Shown here in pieces: positions 1 through 4,807 of a stretch of DNA of 5,121 bases. Source of the stretch: Chloroflexi bacterium UBA2235 (GTDB taxonomy: Bacteria; Chloroflexota; UBA11872; UBA12225). Position 1 is the first letter of the stretch. Each line of letters starts with the position of its first letter. The stretch is from assembly GCA_002347925.1 (NCBI GenBank), contig DDYL01000205.1, forward strand, positions 1 through 5,121, read 5' to 3'. The position numbers and the translations under genes are program-made. The notes under the pieces were generated by a model. That model saw only the letters and a program-made list of their open reading frames with translations, had not been told where the DNA came from and made no database searches.

Positions 1-1
1 G

Positions 2-244
2 GCCCTCGTCGCGCAACGCCAACTGGCCTCCATCGAAGTTCTGTACGGCGAACCATCGACCAGCACCGGCCTTGCCGGGGTGGCGAAACTGGTCGCCCAG
101 GGCACCATCGCCCCGCCCGACCGGGTCGTCGTCCTCGCCTGCGGGGGCGGATTCCGCGAAACGCATGCCCTCGAAGGGATCGTCCCGGCCGACCGCCACC
201 CCTTGCACGCCGACCGGCTTCTGGAATACCTCGGGATCGGGTAG
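2..244 (+). CDS. C-terminal fragment of a threonine synthase-like PLP-dependent enzyme (5' end outside window)
   Basis: The reading frame is open from the left edge to a TAG at 242-244 and gives 80 residues. The segment GEPSTSTGLAGVAKLV, followed by QGTI, then VVVLACGGGFRE, has the layout of the C-terminal end of fold-type II pyridoxal-phosphate enzymes. In threonine synthase and relatives this region reads roughly E-P-x-(S/A)-x-x-x-(L/V)-A-G-hydrophobic-x-K-L, then a G-x-I turn, then a VV...(T/S/C)G-x-G strand that helps hold the cofactor phosphate. Threonine synthase converts O-phosphohomoserine to threonine in the cytoplasm. Related enzymes such as cysteate synthase or threonine dehydratase-like proteins share the fold and cannot be excluded, because the lysine-bearing N-terminal half lies outside the window. 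The family assignment is from motif recognition only. No downstream gene follows on the same strand for 516 bases, so this looks like the end of its transcript. Confidence 0.6.
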   Translation, partial: ALVAQRQLASIEVLYGEPSTSTGLAGVAKLVAQGTIAPPDRVVVLACGGGFRETHALEGIVPADRHPLHADRLLEYLGIG

Positions 245-255
245 TCACGTCGCGG

Positions 256-279
256 GGATTGCGCTCATCCGCGAAATCC
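256..279 (+). terminator. Possible weak stem-loop after the PLP-enzyme gene
   Basis: GGATTGCG at 256-263 can pair with CGC at 270-272 and AATCC at 275-279, leaving a two-base GA bulge and a six-base loop. It begins 12 bases after the TAG stop. No run of T follows, so it is not a textbook intrinsic terminator. The call rests on position and pairing alone. Confidence 0.2.
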
Positions 280-597
280 TCCTCGTCGAACCTAAGGTGA
301 TGGCAACCACGCGCCAATGCTCCAGCCCCGCTTTGTTAGGCAGGTCGATCACGTGTCTCATGCTGCGTGGTGAGGAACCCCGACGCATTCCGTTCGATCG
401 TGGCCTGTATGCCCGGCGGAGTTAAACCTGATCTTCGTCGATTTGCTCGAGAGGGTCGAGGGCCACGGACGCAGGACCGCATTCCCTTTTCCAGGTACCT
501 CACTGGCACCACATTCACAGGGATGGTTACCGCACGGTTCAAACCGGTAGTTCAAGTGGCGGCGTGCTTTGCAACATCGATGCTCCGGGTGTTGAAA

Positions 598-716
598 CCA
601 CTGCTACCATGACTTGACGGGCCGTGTCCCGACACCAGTGGGTGCGCACGAATCCGTGCGTTGGTTGCCCCGGGGATTGGCCCACAGGATCAGTCGTGGG
701 GTGAGGTGTTCGCACC
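598..716 (+). promoter_or_regulatory. Cluster of four stem-loops upstream of the TetR-type gene
   Basis: Four pairings lie one after another. (a) CCACTG at 598-603 pairs with CAGTGG at 636-641, and enclosed at its 3' side is GTGT 624-627 / ACAC 632-635. (b) CGCACG at 645-650 pairs with CGTGCG at 655-660 around AATC. (c) CCCAC at 681-685 pairs with GTGGG at 696-700. (d) GGTG at 705-708 pairs with CACC at 713-716 around a TTCG tetraloop. If the regulator transcript starts upstream of 598, this would be a structured leader. The individual stems are short, and a GC-rich sequence produces some by chance, so the call is tentative. Confidence 0.25.
645..660. promoter_or_regulatory. Perfect palindrome CGCACG-N4-CGTGCG, candidate operator
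   Basis: CGCACG (645-650) and CGTGCG (655-660) are perfect inverted half-sites around AATC, 100 bases ahead of the TetR-type start codon. TetR-family proteins are dimers that bind dyads of this size and often repress their own gene, so this is a reasonable autoregulatory site. An overlapping perfect 8-base palindrome, GTGCGCAC, sits at 642-649. No convincing -35/-10 pair was seen beside it, which weakens the assignment. Confidence 0.3.
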
Positions 717-760
717 GGATCCCCTCCCCCACACTCCAGCACGTACGGAATGGCACGGAA

Positions 761-1393
761 ATGACGGAGACCACGCCCAAGAAGACCCGCGGAAGGCCCA
801 GGACATTTGCCGGCGATCATGCGCTGGATGTCGCCTTCGAGGGCTACTGGCGGGAGGGCATGTACGGCATGTCCGTGAACGAGGTATGCCGTCGTGCGGG
901 TGTCTCCAAGCCTGGTCTCTACCGTGCGTACGGCAGTGAGGATGGTCTGACCAGTGCGGTTCTCCAGCGGTATGAAGAGACTCAGACCGAGGCCATCCTG
1001 GAAATCCTTGTGCAGGACCGGCCATTTGCCGAGGTCCTGAAGGATCTCGTCTGGGCGTTCACCGAAGTGGGGGATGCACCGGTCGGGTGCCTGCTTACCA
1101 AGATGCGTTCCGCGGTGACGGTGATCGGCCCCAGGACCCAGGCGCGGATCGAACAGGTGCGCGGGAAGTTGCTTGGTGCCTTTGCCGATTGGATACGTCG
1201 CGCCCGCGCCCGGGGAGAGATCAACCCCGAGGTAAGCGACGACCTCGCCACGGGCTATCTGGACACCCAGCTCACGACAATCCTGACCAGAATGGGTGCG
1301 AACGATGACCCACTGACCATCCGCACGGAAGCATCCCTGGCCTTCTCGGTCCTCACGAAGGGGGCCCTCGGGTGGTGGCCAGCGACCGCGTGA
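761..1393 (+). CDS. TetR/AcrR-family transcriptional regulator
   Basis: This is a one-component repressor-type protein of 210 residues, a usual length for the family. After a basic tail (KKTRGRPRTF, residues 7-16) comes the TetR DNA-binding domain. Helix 1 is about residues 19-33, and the helix-turn-helix runs about 37-56 (MSVNEVCRRAGVSKPGLYRAY), with the hallmark A-GVS-x-x-x-(L/I)-Y turn. The remainder is the helical ligand-binding and dimerisation domain. It includes a VGCLLTKM segment near 108-115, typical of a common TetR subgroup, and a WIRRARARGEI motif near 144-154. The ATG at 761 was chosen over a TTG at 614 because the extra 49 residues resemble nothing and the GRPRTF tail normally lies close to the N-terminus. 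The ribosome site is weak: only ACGGAA lies just upstream. The ligand and regulon cannot be read from the sequence. No partner gene such as an efflux pump or oxidoreductase lies beside it; the next gene converges from the other strand. Confidence 0.93.
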   Translation: MTETTPKKTRGRPRTFAGDHALDVAFEGYWREGMYGMSVNEVCRRAGVSKPGLYRAYGSEDGLTSAVLQRYEETQTEAILEILVQDRPFAEVLKDLVWAFTEVGDAPVGCLLTKMRSAVTVIGPRTQARIEQVRGKLLGAFADWIRRARARGEINPEVSDDLATGYLDTQLTTILTRMGANDDPLTIRTEASLAFSVLTKGALGWWPATA

Positions 1394-1403
1394 AGGGTTG
1401 ACA

Positions 1404-1432
1404 CCAGATCTGGCAAGCCAAGGCACCCTTGG
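1404..1432. terminator. Palindrome and hairpin between convergent genes, possible terminator
   Basis: A perfect 10-base palindrome CCAGATCTGG (1404-1413) is followed by CCAAGG / CCTTGG (1418-1423 and 1427-1432), a 6-bp stem with a three-base CAC loop. Both lie 11-39 bases after the TetR-type stop, in the 155-base gap where two genes converge. That is where a bidirectional terminator would be expected. There is no T tract on either side, so an intrinsic terminator is unproven. Confidence 0.25.
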
Positions 1433-1504
1433 TGGTTCCCCGGCCTGTCCGCGCTTGGACCCGCGCGTGCAGGGCCCTTGGGGCGGTGGACCCGGATTGA
1501 TCCG

Positions 1505-1521
1505 TCTCCCGTATCAGGAGA
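1505..1521 (-). terminator. Weak stem-loop downstream of the amidase gene
   Basis: TCTCC (1505-1509) and GGAGA (1517-1521) form a 5-bp stem with a seven-base loop, about 28 bases past the amidase stop on the minus strand. A smaller CGGA-TTGA-TCCG stem lies at 1493-1504. Neither has a U-tract. They are listed because of position only. Confidence 0.15.
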
Positions 1522-1548
1522 GATCCCGCACCGTTTCCCGTCCCCCAT

Positions 1549-2463
1549 CTACCACGCGGGCCTTCGTCCCCATGCAGGTGCGGGTGGAACAAGCAGGTCC
1601 TCCGCGAATGCGACACCTGCGGGCACTTCCTCGAGGAAGCGTCTGATGCCCCTTGCGATGCCGCCCGCCACCCGTTCCGCCTGACCAGTAAGCACGGCGC
1701 GGTCGTCCGGGTGCGTCAGATAGCCCATTTCCAGGATCGCCGCCGGTGTGTGCGGTGCCACACTCGACCGCAACCGACTCCACCCGAAGGCGTAGTACCC
1801 CGTCATGTTGCGCGACACTTCACCATTGGATGGCAGACCCGTGACGCGGCCGTATTCCTCCACGATTGCGCGCACGAGTTGGGGTTCGTACGGACCCCGG
1901 CGCGTGCCGTGGGCGGCCTTGAACCCACGCCGTGTGCCGGACAGGTCGCCATCGGCATGAAGTGAGAGAAAGACGTCAGCGAGGTACCCCTCCGGCACGG
2001 TCGCCGGAATGACATCGATTGCAATGCCGTCATCGCGCAGCAGTGATGCCACCCGGTTCGCGATATCCAGGTTCACCTGCCACTCCGCAACCCCACCGGC
2101 ACTTGTCCCGGTCTGTCCGGCGAGGCGACGAAGTTCATCCGGGATGTCGGCCATCCGCCAATGTCCCGCCTGGATACCAACGCGCCGCGGTCCCGTCGGC
2201 ATTTCTGGACGGGATACGCGCACCATCGCACCGGGATCGACACTACCGACCACCGCGGTCGAGGCGGCCGTGGCCGGCAGATCACCCGGCGGGGCAGTCC
2301 CGGCATCGGGCGATACCGACCCGTCATCGGCCAATGCCACATGGGTACCTGAAAGCGCCGTTGAAATCCCGGCCATCGCGGTGGCGAGGATCCCGCGGCG
2401 CCGGCCAAAGCGTTGCGAAGGTTCGGCGCGACGGGGCGCGGTGTCGGTCCCGAGTTCGTGCAT
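1549..2463 (-). CDS. Exported N-acetylmuramoyl-L-alanine amidase (Amidase_3, zinc-dependent)
   Basis: This enzyme cleaves the amide bond between N-acetylmuramic acid and L-alanine in peptidoglycan, outside the cytoplasmic membrane. The protein is 304 residues. Residues 1-46 look like a signal peptide: a basic RFGRRRGIL stretch, a hydrophobic core (about 24-44) and a cleavage-like VALA|DD. The RRRGIL start is compatible with Tat export, but Sec is possible. Residues 47-90 are a Pro/Ala/Gly-rich linker. The Amidase_3 domain runs about 94-280. The zinc ligands are H101 (GIQAGHW), E127 (VAEWQVN) and H169 (LSLHADGD), and the catalytic glutamate is E245 (AAILEMGYLTHPDD). All are intact. A short tail follows, with no cell-wall binding repeat. 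The start was set at 2463 because GGTGGAG (2473-2479, minus strand) lies 9 bases ahead. An in-frame ATG at 2472 abuts that site directly. A more upstream start at 2664 would add unlikely sequence that overlaps the GNAT gene. The gene stands alone and diverges from the GNAT gene. Confidence 0.94.
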   Translation of the reverse strand: MHELGTDTAPRRAEPSQRFGRRRGILATAMAGISTALSGTHVALADDGSVSPDAGTAPPGDLPATAASTAVVGSVDPGAMVRVSRPEMPTGPRRVGIQAGHWRMADIPDELRRLAGQTGTSAGGVAEWQVNLDIANRVASLLRDDGIAIDVIPATVPEGYLADVFLSLHADGDLSGTRRGFKAAHGTRRGPYEPQLVRAIVEEYGRVTGLPSNGEVSRNMTGYYAFGWSRLRSSVAPHTPAAILEMGYLTHPDDRAVLTGQAERVAGGIARGIRRFLEEVPAGVAFAEDLLVPPAPAWGRRPAW

Positions 2464-2472
2464 CTCCGCCAT

Positions 2473-2479
2473 CTCCACC
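2473..2479 (-). promoter_or_regulatory. Shine-Dalgarno site that sets the amidase start
   Basis: GGTGGAG on the minus strand ends 9 bases before the ATG at 2463 and touches the alternative ATG at 2472. Spacing therefore favours the shorter protein. Either start leaves the signal peptide intact. Confidence 0.55.
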
Positions 2480-2516
2480 CCGGCGATCCCTTGGCCTGGC
2501 ATTTCCCGATGCCCAA

Positions 2517-2545
2517 ACGCTACGGGTGAATCCACCGGGATGCAA
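2517..2545 (-). promoter_or_regulatory. Tentative amidase promoter
   Basis: On the minus strand TTGCAT (2540-2545) and TAGCGT (2517-2522) are separated by 17 bases. Each matches a sigma-70 hexamer at three of six positions, including the most conserved ones. The predicted transcript would start about 50 bases ahead of the amidase ATG. The matches are weak and could be chance. Confidence 0.2.
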
Positions 2546-2584
2546 GTGCCGGTTGTGGAGGATCGCCACGGAAGGGTCCGGCAC
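2546..2584. promoter_or_regulatory. Inverted repeat in the divergent amidase/GNAT control region
   Basis: GTGCCGG (2546-2552) and CCGGCAC (2578-2584) form a perfect 7-bp inverted repeat. Inside it, GTGG (2555-2558) pairs with CCAC (2566-2569). A second copy of the right arm with one flanking base, TCCGGCAC, occurs at 2613-2620, so the left arm has two possible partners. The structure sits immediately upstream of the tentative amidase -35 and about 45 bases ahead of the GNAT ATG. It could be an operator shared by both genes or a leader hairpin for the GNAT transcript. Confidence 0.3.
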
Positions 2585-2629
2585 GTCCATTGGCCTGCGG
2601 GGAACGGGCGCATCCGGCACCATTCCCGC

Positions 2630-3100
2630 ATGACCATCACCACCACGCCACCAACCTCTGCCATCGTGATCCGGCCGATCCAATCCGGTGACTACGAGGC
2701 ATGGCTTCCCCTCTGGAATGGTTACCTGGCGTTCTACGGGACGGCGATGCCCGAGGCAGCTGCGCGCCACACCTTTGATCGCCTCTGTGTTGGCGAAAGA
2801 TTGCATGGGTTCGTCGCGGAAGTCGGCGGAACCGTCTCCGGCATGGTCCACTGCCTCTTCCACCCATCGACATGGACGCCCACCGACTATTGCTACCTGC
2901 AGGACCTGTATGTTGATCCGGCGTGTCGCGGGGCAGGTGCCGGGCGCGCGCTGATCCGGGCAGTGGTGGATTTCGCCCGTGACCGCGATGCCAACCGGGT
3001 CATCTGGCTGACCAACGAGGACAATGCCACGGCGCGCGCGCTCTACGACACCGTCGCGCGGACCACGGGTCTCATCCAGTACCGCATCTCGCCCCTCTGA
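2630..3100 (+). CDS. GNAT-family N-acetyltransferase
   Basis: A single-domain cytoplasmic acetyl-CoA-dependent acetyltransferase of 156 residues, the normal size for one GNAT domain. The first strand is IVIRPIQSGDYEAW (12-25), followed by the alpha1-alpha2 region LWNGYLAFYGTAMPE. The acetyl-CoA pyrophosphate-binding motif A is LYVDPACRGAGAGRALI (93-109), with R100-G-A-G-A-G105 fitting the R-x-x-G-x-(G/A) signature. Motif B is VIWLTNEDNATARALYD (124-140), ending in a GLIQYR strand. The combination of WNGYLAFY, HPSTWTP, YCYLQDLYVDP and WLTNEDN fits a common bacterial subgroup related to yeast Hpa2/Hpa3. Members are annotated for small amines or amino acids, but the substrate here is not deducible. 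The ATG at 2630 gives a domain-complete protein but has no recognisable SD site; a GTG at 2666 (residue 13) is a poorer alternative that trims the first strand. The gene diverges from the amidase and precedes the DUF3825-like gene by 124 bases. Confidence 0.93.
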   Translation: MTITTTPPTSAIVIRPIQSGDYEAWLPLWNGYLAFYGTAMPEAAARHTFDRLCVGERLHGFVAEVGGTVSGMVHCLFHPSTWTPTDYCYLQDLYVDPACRGAGAGRALIRAVVDFARDRDANRVIWLTNEDNATARALYDTVARTTGLIQYRISPL

Positions 3101-3155
3101 CTGGGGTATTCCCGCTCACGAATGGTCCCCGACGGGCGTGTCACAGGCAGGTGGA

Positions 3156-3177
3156 TGCCATACCTGACGGTATGGCA
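3156..3177. promoter_or_regulatory. Perfect 22-base dyad, candidate operator or terminator
   Basis: TGCCATACC (3156-3164) and GGTATGGCA (3169-3177) are perfect 9-base inverted half-sites around TGAC. The site lies 55 bases after the GNAT stop and 47 bases before the start of the DUF3825-like gene. The length and symmetry fit a dimeric regulator site such as those bound by TetR- or GntR-type proteins. As RNA it would be a 9-bp stem with a tetraloop that could end the GNAT transcript, but the following bases (CGCATTCC) are not a U-tract. I favour an operator, without being able to name the regulator. The half-site differs from the palindrome ahead of the TetR-type gene. Confidence 0.5.
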
Positions 3178-3195
3178 CGCATTCCGGACTGTTTG

Positions 3196-3214
3196 CCGGC
3201 ATGCAACCTGCCGG
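3196..3214 (+). promoter_or_regulatory. Hairpin overlapping the ribosome site of the DUF3825-like gene
   Basis: CCGGCA (3196-3201) pairs with TGCCGG (3209-3214) around a seven-base loop. The last two bases of the right arm are the first two G of the Shine-Dalgarno sequence at 3213-3219. In mRNA this could partly mask the site and reduce or gate translation. Only the pairing and the overlap are seen; regulation is inferred. Confidence 0.3.
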
Positions 3215-3219
3215 GGAGA
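3213..3219 (+). promoter_or_regulatory. Shine-Dalgarno site that sets the DUF3825-like start
   Basis: GGGGAGA ends five bases before the ATG at 3225. This favours that ATG over the in-frame ATG at 3201, which lies upstream of the site, and over the ATG at 3234. Confidence 0.8.
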
Positions 3220-3224
3220 ACCGC

Positions 3225-4148
3225 ATGGCACTCATGGACCATTTCCCATCCAACATTGGCAGTTTTGGCAACCACGGAACGAACTGGCCTGACCGGGACG
3301 AGGAACCCGATTACGATGCGCTCTCGGGCTTTGCGCACCTCGGGCGCGGGTGGGTGGACGGCCTTCTGGACCGGATTGCGCCGGAAGTGTGGGGGCCCGG
3401 CGCCAAGTGGCTTGAGACCTACTGTCACGCAAACTTCACCCTAGCGATGAGGCAGGACCTCCTGCATGTCGATACGCAGATGCGCTTCGCGCTGTGGCGG
3501 GTGGGTTCACTTGCCACGGCGGATGGGCGTCCGATCTATGGGTACTTCGTCCGGAATTCCGGGACCACGCCTCCACCGTACTTCCTGGTCGGGTTCATCA
3601 CCCTGGATGACGGCATCCTGAGGTACCAGGTGCCGGGCGCGGTTTGTGAACTGATCAGGATCGACTCGCCTCCGGTCTCGCCGGCGCATTTCGTGCCGCC
3701 GTTCCCACCGTTGTTGCCGAGCACGATGTGGCAACACGTCCTGGAGACCCGACGTGAACGCATCGCCGCACGCCTGCCCAAGTTGCCGGACTACTCATTG
3801 AGGTATCTGATCACGGGTGCGGTGGGGGCGGCGTACCGGGCACGAAGCCGGGCAGTGCCCGGCCTGCGTCGTGACGGGACGTACCAGTGGTTCCTTCCGA
3901 TCCACATCACCTCCGCGGGACCCAACGATGCCCCGGACTTCATCGCGCCGGTAACCATCGCCGACGATGGCCAGGGGCATGTCATCCGCACCCTTCTGGA
4001 ACCACACATGGCCTATCCGCTGGCTCGCGCCGCCGATGCCGACGACGGCCGCATCCGCACATGGCGTGCCGGGGCGCAGGGCCAACCCCTCGCCGGTGAC
4101 ATGAACGGTGCCTGGGTAGGCGCCGGACGCGATCACTACGACCGGTAG
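3225..4148 (+). CDS. DUF3825-family protein of unknown function
   Basis: A 307-residue soluble protein with no signal peptide or membrane segment. I assign it to DUF3825 (function unknown) from remembered family features. An N-terminal FAH...W...L...IAPE-x-W-G block (residues 36-57) corresponds to the family's 'FA...W...L..LA.PE.W' opening. A strand GRPIYGYFVRN (101-111) is followed by a PPPYFLVGF aromatic segment (116-124). Next comes R-x-x-R-I-x-x-x-LP (176-185) and a helix (LRYLITGAVGAAYRARS, 192-208) leading to VPGLRRDGTYQWFLPIHI. The C-terminal TLLEPHMAYPLARA...W (256-280) corresponds to the 'T.L.+..AY.NAR....WL' ending. No catalytic triad or nucleotide-binding loop is evident. The last about 25 residues are Gly-rich. 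The start is fixed by a strong SD. A palindrome and an RBS-touching hairpin lie just upstream. Its 3' end overlaps the convergent YccF gene by 13 bases, and a second relative starts about 660 bases downstream. The gene is certain as coding; the family name is probable. Confidence 0.8.
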   Translation: MALMDHFPSNIGSFGNHGTNWPDRDEEPDYDALSGFAHLGRGWVDGLLDRIAPEVWGPGAKWLETYCHANFTLAMRQDLLHVDTQMRFALWRVGSLATADGRPIYGYFVRNSGTTPPPYFLVGFITLDDGILRYQVPGAVCELIRIDSPPVSPAHFVPPFPPLLPSTMWQHVLETRRERIAARLPKLPDYSLRYLITGAVGAAYRARSRAVPGLRRDGTYQWFLPIHITSAGPNDAPDFIAPVTIADDGQGHVIRTLLEPHMAYPLARAADADDGRIRTWRAGAQGQPLAGDMNGAWVGAGRDHYDR

Positions 4149-4552
4149 AGGGTTGTCACCGCGCCGACCCGGCCGTACATCCAGAACGAGATGGGGATCA
4201 GCAGGATGGTCAGCAGGCACACGTAGGCCAGGGCCATCCAGACCCCACTCAACCACCACCCGATCAGCAGGAACCAGATTGCGCGGCCAAGGAATGACCG
4301 TTGGGGTATCCCGGTCACTTGCCCGCGTGCGTTCACGTACAGGCTTGTCTCCTGGGGACGCAGGGTGATGATCGACGGCAGACGGTTGATGATCCACAGG
4401 CCGACCGGCAGGCCGATGATCGTGCAGTTCAGGACCCAGGCCAGGCCCGAGACCATCGCCCCGGCCCACCATCCGATCAACAGGAACCATATGACCCGGA
4501 TGAGCAGGCCCGGGCCGGACTGGCGGTACACCATCGGTGCCTGACTGGACAT
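4136..4552 (-). CDS. YccF-type inner-membrane protein with two internal repeats
   Basis: A 138-residue membrane protein that fits the YccF (DUF307) family in length and sequence; E. coli YccF is of similar size and has no firmly known function. After a short N-terminal tail there are two copies of one unit. Repeat 1 (about 18-66) begins IRVIWFLLIGWW, continues through a hydrophobic helix with NCTIIGLPVGLW, and ends INRLPSIITLR. Repeat 2 (about 89-137) begins GRAIWFLLIGWW, continues through LLTILLIPISFW, and ends YGRVGAVTTLYR. IWFLLIGWW is identical in both. The hydrophobic content suggests about four membrane-spanning segments, with a polar link at 67-88. The coding DNA also repeats: near 4253-4280 and 4463-4490 most bases match. 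The start at 4552 has only a loose AGGCAAGAG upstream. The stop lies inside the last codons of the convergent DUF3825-like gene, so neither gene has room for a separate terminator. Confidence 0.92.
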   Translation of the reverse strand: MSSQAPMVYRQSGPGLLIRVIWFLLIGWWAGAMVSGLAWVLNCTIIGLPVGLWIINRLPSIITLRPQETSLYVNARGQVTGIPQRSFLGRAIWFLLIGWWLSGVWMALAYVCLLTILLIPISFWMYGRVGAVTTLYRS

Positions 4553-4609
4553 CTCTTGCCTGCTTTTCTAGATCATCATGGGCGTTGTGTCATGCGCACC
4601 TATTCCAAA

Positions 4610-4637
4610 ATGATAGTCCAAGGAGTTTCCTTGTCGG
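4610..4637 (-). promoter_or_regulatory. Predicted sigma-70-like promoter for the YccF gene
   Basis: On the minus strand CCGACA (4632-4637) and TATCAT (4610-4615) are 16 bases apart. They match the -35 and -10 consensus at four of six and five of six positions. A start near 4603 would give a leader of about 50 bases before the ATG at 4552. This is the best promoter-like pair in the window, but it is a prediction from consensus only. Confidence 0.4.
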
Positions 4638-4796
4638 GGACGTCGCCGCCGGTGGCGGGGAGTGCCCCGGGATCATTGGTAGGATTGAAAAGGATGGGTT
4701 CTGGTTGCGGTCCCGAGGGATCGCGCTGCCACGATATCCCAGTCGCGCATCCCGCAGTGGTGGCGCCGGCACGATCAGCGCAACCAACGGACTATC

Positions 4797-4803
4797 AGGA
4801 AGG
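4797..4803 (+). promoter_or_regulatory. Shine-Dalgarno site that sets the right-edge gene start
   Basis: AGGAAGG ends four bases before the GTG at 4808, and the AGGA core is seven bases away. It is the strongest ribosome site ahead of any start codon in this frame, and the basis for choosing the GTG. A weaker alternative is the ATG at 4913, preceded by GAAGGCGAGG. Confidence 0.5.
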
Positions 4804-4807
4804 CCCA

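Larger units (their letters stand above)
245..760. other. 516-base region without a convincing gene
   Basis: I read this stretch in all six frames. The open frames are short: about 81 codons on + at 367-612, and 65-68 codons on - between 336 and 555. They are arginine- and proline-rich, show no recognisable motif and have no good ribosome site. The sequence looks less codon-periodic than the flanking genes. The left two thirds (about 280-590) hold nothing I can name. The right part (598-716) holds four small stem-loops and is described separately. It may be an extended control region, the eroded remains of a gene or a small RNA locus; nothing visible decides between these. Confidence 0.6.
4553..4807. 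other. Divergent intergenic region between YccF and the right-edge gene
   Basis: These 255 bases hold the predicted YccF promoter and, presumably, the promoter for the right-edge gene, for which I found no convincing hexamer pair. Two GC-rich stems overlap: CCGCC/GGCGG (4646-4658) and CGGGG/CCCCG around AGTG (4656-4669). Only one of them can form at a time. A + strand frame continuous with the right-edge gene stays open right across the region. Its translation (Gly/Pro/Ser-rich, no motif) does not look like protein, so I treat it as non-coding. Confidence 0.5.

Noticed and set aside
524..560. GGTTCAAACC resembling a tRNA T-arm
   Set aside because: No acceptor, D or anticodon arm can be placed around it on either strand.
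580..600. GTTTCAACACCCGG on the minus strand, reminiscent of a CRISPR repeat start
   Set aside because: It is a single copy with no repeats or spacers nearby.
367..612. 81-codon + strand frame in the left intergenic region
   Set aside because: No SD site, no motif, unlikely composition, and it runs into the stem-loop cluster.
614..760. TTG at 614 as an upstream start for the TetR-type gene
   Set aside because: It would add 49 residues unlike any TetR N-terminus, and the usual basic tail begins just after the ATG at 761.
539..1426. 295-codon minus-strand open frame opposite the TetR-type gene
   Set aside because: It mirrors the coding strand of a clear TetR protein. Its translation has no recognisable domain and is typical of antisense frames in GC-rich DNA.
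2009..2629. Long + strand open frame continuous with the GNAT gene, adding about 207 residues at its N-terminus
   Set aside because: It is antisense to the amidase, whose active-site motifs are all intact. The extra sequence is Arg/Pro/Ser-rich without motifs, and the GNAT domain is complete from 2630.
3795..4490. 231-codon minus-strand open frame overlapping YccF and the DUF3825-like gene
   Set aside because: It is Pro/Arg/Asp-rich, out of frame with YccF, and lies over two genes with family support.
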